64,000 bases of DNA, taken from Haliclona indistincta. Lineage: Eukaryota; Porifera; Demospongiae; Haplosclerida; Chalinidae. Under the pieces are notes generated by a model that was not told the DNA's origin, ran no database searches, and worked only from the letters and a program-made list of their open reading frames with translations. The DNA lies in contig OZ024785.1 of the NCBI GenBank assembly GCA_964017065.1, forward strand, positions 4,378,588 to 4,442,587, given 5' to 3'. Positions 60,701 to 64,000 of this stretch are shown here, piece after piece; the stretch's first letter is position 1; every line of letters starts with the position of its first letter. The translations under genes were made by a program, and so were the position numbers.

Positions 60701-61433
60701 TGGTTATTGCTGTCAATGGAAAGCAAACTGAATATTCTATTTTTGGGGTACCCAAATCAGGTAAAGAAGTAAATGCATTATGAGTCACAATTGTGTTGTT
60801 TTTCGTTTGTTCTACAGTACGTCAATCAGTCAGTCCAATAAACGAGGTAGAATCATGTTGTGTACTGTATCATCTTCTCACTAACAATAATGATTACAGA
60901 AAGAAACAAAGTGTCTGCTTGTCTCTAAAGAATCTCAGACTCAAGGTAATATAGAACTGTACTGACAATGCTAGCCTTATAGTGTGCGATATTATTTCAT
61001 AGCGTATTGGTTCAACGGTAAAGACACTCTAACAGGTGACTCTTCTCAGCCACAAGGAGCTAGTGATGACAAAACGGTATAGTTTGAATAGTGTCCTCTA
61101 AACTTTTTGTGTTCTTGCTGTCAGACTGAAGATATCGTGTCGCCTTTACGACGACGACGAAGATACAGTCAGCCAAACATTTTTAGTGGGTCGTCTAAAG
61201 AAGTTCATTTCCTTGGTTACACTGATTTAAAGCAAGCGAATACAAAAAACAAGCAGGACGATAAAGAACAACGTGAAGAGAATGGTGGGAAAATGAGTGA
61301 GTATTGTTGTTCTGTTATGTCATTAACGGTTCAGGCAAAGTCAAGCGAAGCTAGAGGACAAGCGTTCTACATGCTTATGACTGAAACAGGATATGGTTGT
61401 TTACAATTAATATATTTTTGTATCAATTTTTAA
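57705..61433 (+). pseudogene. Receptor G: Ig-FN3 receptor with repeat-exon tail, probably frame-broken
   Basis: Exons: signal peptide 57705-57795 (ends VAAQEA), Ig 58782-59075 (FTCTAV, FTWEAN, ITCFAV), FN3 59131-59414, stalk 59462-59542 and 59659-59706, transmembrane 59753-59887 (glycine-rich start, then LIVTVLVLLAVTAIIVVV and SKRKKQ). Tail exons are 59948-59979, 60081-60116, 60179-60349, 60450-60485, 60549-60760, 60817-60846, 60900-60945, about 61003-61078, and a last exon from 61127 to the stop at 61433. Two lesions: the FN3 donor is in phase 0 while the next exon needs phase 1, and an 8-bp deletion (relative to H) at about 60703 leads to TGA at 60729. As read, splicing would end before the membrane helix, so the product would be secreted or absent. 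The tail contains two tandem copies of a three-exon cassette (SEFxxDPP, SLEREGASLN, KSQSQQ ETQLTA). Confidence 0.72.
58600..58680. repeat. End of a GCCTCGGTGG-family repeat
   Basis: GACAGACAGACACAACACG and GGCTCCACCCACCGAGGCAT match the right end of the complete copy at 25563-26236. It lies in the first intron of G and is absent from the corresponding intron of H. Confidence 0.65.
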
Positions 61434-61661
61434 TCATAGCAAATCTATTATGTAGTGTATTGTTACAGACTTAAAGTATTATTACTTCTGCTGCATTTAA
61501 ACAGTTGTCTTAGATTAGAATCTCACATTCAAAACAGCTATACTTAGGCTGCACACAACTCCCAATCATAACAACAAGGTAGTGAAACACACTATTTCTG
61601 TATTGCTATCACTTGGATGTGCTGTTATAGTACAATGTACACAATACTAAATGTTGTATAG

Positions 61662-63237
61662 TCACTGCCATGTTCTATGTGTGTGTTGGAGTCCTGGAAT
61701 ATTCTCATACTGCGCTTCTACTGGTGGTGGTGAATCTGTTGATACAGTGTGTACTGAGGAGTATGCACTGTTCTCTTGTACTACAATACTCTTCAGTGTG
61801 ATCTGCTCATAAGCAGGATTACAACTCACTGCTATCACATCCTGTGGTGGAACTAAACACACCCAACATCATATCACTGTCAATACTGGTTATCACAATA
61901 GTACTCACAAAGTCTTCTCTTGTGATGAACTCTCCAACACATACAGGTAACCACTGTTACTGTACTTATGATAACTATTAGTAAGATACCACAAGATGCA
62001 ACAATAGAGGTTATCATCAGGGTTATCACAACTGTGACAGAGTAGAGTAAATTATAGTGAAACACAAAGTACAGGCAGGCTACGGTCTTCACACATCAGA
62101 TAAGCTCACATGAATCTGATGTGGGAATTGAATTTGTGCTTGGTTTAGCTGATGGAGACACTGTTACTGGCGACACAACCTCAGCTATAGCATAGAGTAT
62201 TACAGCAAGCAGCCATGCAAATACTGTTTACATACAATTTGATGTCATCATTTGCACTGGTACTAGTGCAGAAGTTGAAAACAAGCCAGTAGATGATGAT
62301 GAAACAATCAGGCTTGAACTGTCTGCCAAGCCTGTAAAAATAATAAACACATGTGTATTGCCCTTGCATAACAGTGGAAAATAAAAATTATTACTTTAAA
62401 CGTGTTTTACATTCCACTAGAGAAAATCAGACATGCATGCTTGCTTACCTCCAACAGCTGGTGTATGAATTTGTATGGTTTTGAATGCCAGCTCTCCTGG
62501 TCCTACTATATTGATGGGTACCACAGTGACAGTGAAGTTGTTGTCAGGATCAGGATGGTCAATGGAGTAGTACAGCATGGTAGTGTCCCCCTCTACAGAC
62601 ATTGTCTCATTCTCTTCGCTGGTGGTGTTGGTGATGGTGACATTGTAGCCCAGGATGGGTACCCCCTCCAGAGTGAAGGGATGACTCCAGGAGATGAGGA
62701 CAGTAGTGGAGTTGATGGAGACCACAGTGAGGTCACTGACCGACTCTAACAGACCTGCAACAGTATAATTATCATAAAGAGTCGAATCCATGATCACATT
62801 ATATCCTACCTTGCACTTGCAGTAATACAGGTTCACTTTCAACTGAAGTTGGAGGTAACTCAGATGTACTAACAGCAAAGCAGGTAATGTTTGCAGTAGC
62901 AGACACTATCAGACTCAGTGTTGACATGCGAATACTTAGTGTACTATTCACTACCACAGTTATTATATCAGCTCTCTCTCCTTCGTCTACTTGTTGCCCA
63001 TTTTCTCTCCAAGTGAAGCTATTAGCAACAGCAGTACAGGTGAACTCAGCCACTTCATTGATGGAGACATTGACAGCTCGTGGAGGAATAGTGATACCTG
63101 CAGTGACATCTCACTGTAGTATATTGCACTTAAAAGAGGGCAGACTTACTAGCTTCTTGTGCGACTGCGTAAGACAGCAAAATCACAAATAGATAAAAGA
63201 CAAATAAGCGAGTTTGGCTACGATCATACCACGACAT
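61662..63237 (-). CDS. Receptor F: Ig-FN3 receptor with NPxY and ITIM-like tail
   Basis: Seven reverse-strand exons join to 388 residues: 63237-63150, 63097-62810, 62754-62449, 62331-62236, 62184-62110, 62031-61909 and 61852-61662, all junctions phase 1. Signal peptide 1-29 (LFVFYLFVILLSYAVAQEA), Ig-like 30-125 (FTCTAV, FTWRENG, ITCFAV), FN3 126-227, two Ser/Thr-rich stalk exons to about 284, transmembrane helix about 286-312 followed by HHKRRL. The 63-residue tail has CNPAYEQITL (NPxY), SAYSSV (ITIM-consistent) and QYENI (YxN). It is the closest relative of B in exon layout and tail. The gene is convergent with G (229 bp between ends) and divergent from I (419 bp between starts). No catalytic domain. 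Confidence 0.9.
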
Positions 63238-63656
63238 GTCGACACAGCAGCTAGTGTACATGCACCCTTGCGGAATCCAGAATCCATGATAATGCTTTAG
63301 CCACGCCTCCAACTTAGACTTCCTGCGCACGATTTTATGCCTGCATGTTGTCTCGTGGCTCGTGTCGATTGTCTCAGCTTTGTGAGAAACAGTGTGTACC
63401 ACAGCAAACGTTTATTTTACCGCAGCTAGCTCGGTTCTGTTCGTAGATTACTCCCAGATAACTAGAGCTCTAGTGTCCGGCGGCAATCGATCACACGGCG
63501 TTGACTATCAGGATATCTGGCAGCCAGACTATAGATCCAGCTAGCTTGAAATTGCCGTTGGAGAGTGCGCAAAGCGATTGCAACAACCACTAGACAAATA
63601 AAGGTATGCGGCATGATATAAATATCCGCAATCTATCATTCATAATGTAGGGAGCC
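63238..63656. promoter_or_regulatory. Candidate bidirectional promoter between F and I
   Basis: Only 419 bp separate the start codons of two divergent receptor genes. TTAGCCACGCCTCC at about 63297-63310, related to the CACC-type box of D, E, G and H, lies on the forward strand about 60 bp upstream of F. No TATA box at a fixed distance is obvious. Confidence 0.55.
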
Positions 63657-64000
63657 ATGTTCAAGCTGCATTGGCTGGTGGTGATCCTTGTTTTAGCTTG
63701 TTTGTGTGGTCACTTTGCTACTGCTCAGATGGCTGGTAAGTGGATCACAGCGCAGTATGTTAATGACATGTTTGTTATGTAAATCACTTTGTTATGTAAC
63801 CTACTTGCCAACTATATTATCGTAGTACATACTACATAGGTGTGCACAATTTTTTTAACTGCAAAATACATGCACATGACCTGATCAGAGTAAAATGTAA
63901 TACAATAGCACGAAGTCCTGTTCCCCAAAAGAATACCGATTGTCCTAATGTGTATTTTCTTCATTTTAGATATCATCATCCCTCCTCGAGCTGTCAATGT
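63657..64000 (+). CDS. Receptor I: start of another Ig receptor (cut by window end)
   Basis: Exon 63657-63735 encodes a 26-residue signal peptide (MFKLHWLVVILVLACLCG, then HFATAQMA) ending in phase 1 at GTAAGT. After a 234-bp intron the Ig exon opens at 63970 with IIIPPRAVNV, the same start as the Ig exons of B, C, E, F and G. The rest lies beyond the window. Class of tail unknown. Confidence 0.82.

Larger units (their letters stand above)
55330..60783 (+). repeat. Tandem segmental duplication containing receptors H and G
   Basis: Unit 1 (about 55330-57545) and unit 2 (about 57567-60783) start with the same promoter-proximal sequence (GTAAGCTGGAATGTACC, TTCATGATCATGTTGTGGCT) and share signal exon, first intron, stalk, transmembrane and tail exons in order. 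Unit 2 is about 1 kb longer because it keeps the Ig and FN3 exons that unit 1 lacks. The junction carries a GACTGGCTT repeat (57542-57576). Confidence 0.88.

Overview
The window is animal nuclear DNA, most likely from an early-branching metazoan such as a sponge. Genes are split into short exons by small GT-AG introns, many about 50 nt. They encode Ig-like, fibronectin type III (FN3) and death domains, and the DNA between exons is full of short inverted-repeat transposons. I cannot name the species from the sequence.

The main content is a cluster of type I membrane receptor genes. Each intact locus has the order signal peptide, one Ig-like domain, one FN3 domain, a Ser/Thr/Pro-rich stalk, one transmembrane helix and a cytoplasmic tail. 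In order they are: A (+, 1410-24844), B (-, 26467-27885), C (+, 31012-43611), D (+, pseudogene, 43824-44929), E (+, 50436-55126), H (+, pseudogene, 55468-57514), G (+, probably broken, 57705-61433), F (-, 61662-63237) and I (+, 63657 to beyond the window). All extracellular exons of the intact loci join in phase 1, so they are interchangeable cassettes. The tails fall into classes: NPxY plus ITIM-like tyrosine motifs (B, F); ITIM-like motifs followed by a death domain (C, E); a lysine- and serine-rich repeat-exon tail (G, H, remnant in D); and a tail I do not recognise (A). The FN3 exons of B to G are almost identical in DNA sequence while Ig exons and tails differ, which suggests ongoing exchange. 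This is the pattern expected of an innate-immune or self/non-self receptor family, but that function is inference.

The 17-kb fourth intron of A (5796-22837) is a transposon graveyard: a hAT-type MITE, a decayed CR1/L2-like LINE split by a TTAA-flanked element, several elements sharing the terminus TAGCCTCG with 9-10 bp target duplications (one carrying a RecQ-like helicase fragment), and two copies of a larger element each interrupted by a different insertion.

Between pseudogene D and receptor E lies a 5.4-kb inverted-repeat element (about 44965-50322). It carries one apparently intact 11-exon gene that joins in frame into a 1062-residue protein: gypsy-type integrase with a D-x59-D-x35-E triad, acidic and AKTGNTL repeats, a Ulp1-like cysteine protease and a PHD finger. 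It resembles Ginger-type DNA transposons. A second inverted-repeat unit (53270-54540), inside an intron of receptor E, carries an intact five-exon gene for a 178-residue protein of uncertain family.

Exon boundaries were placed by eye from splice consensus, phase continuity and comparison among paralogues; no transcript evidence was available.
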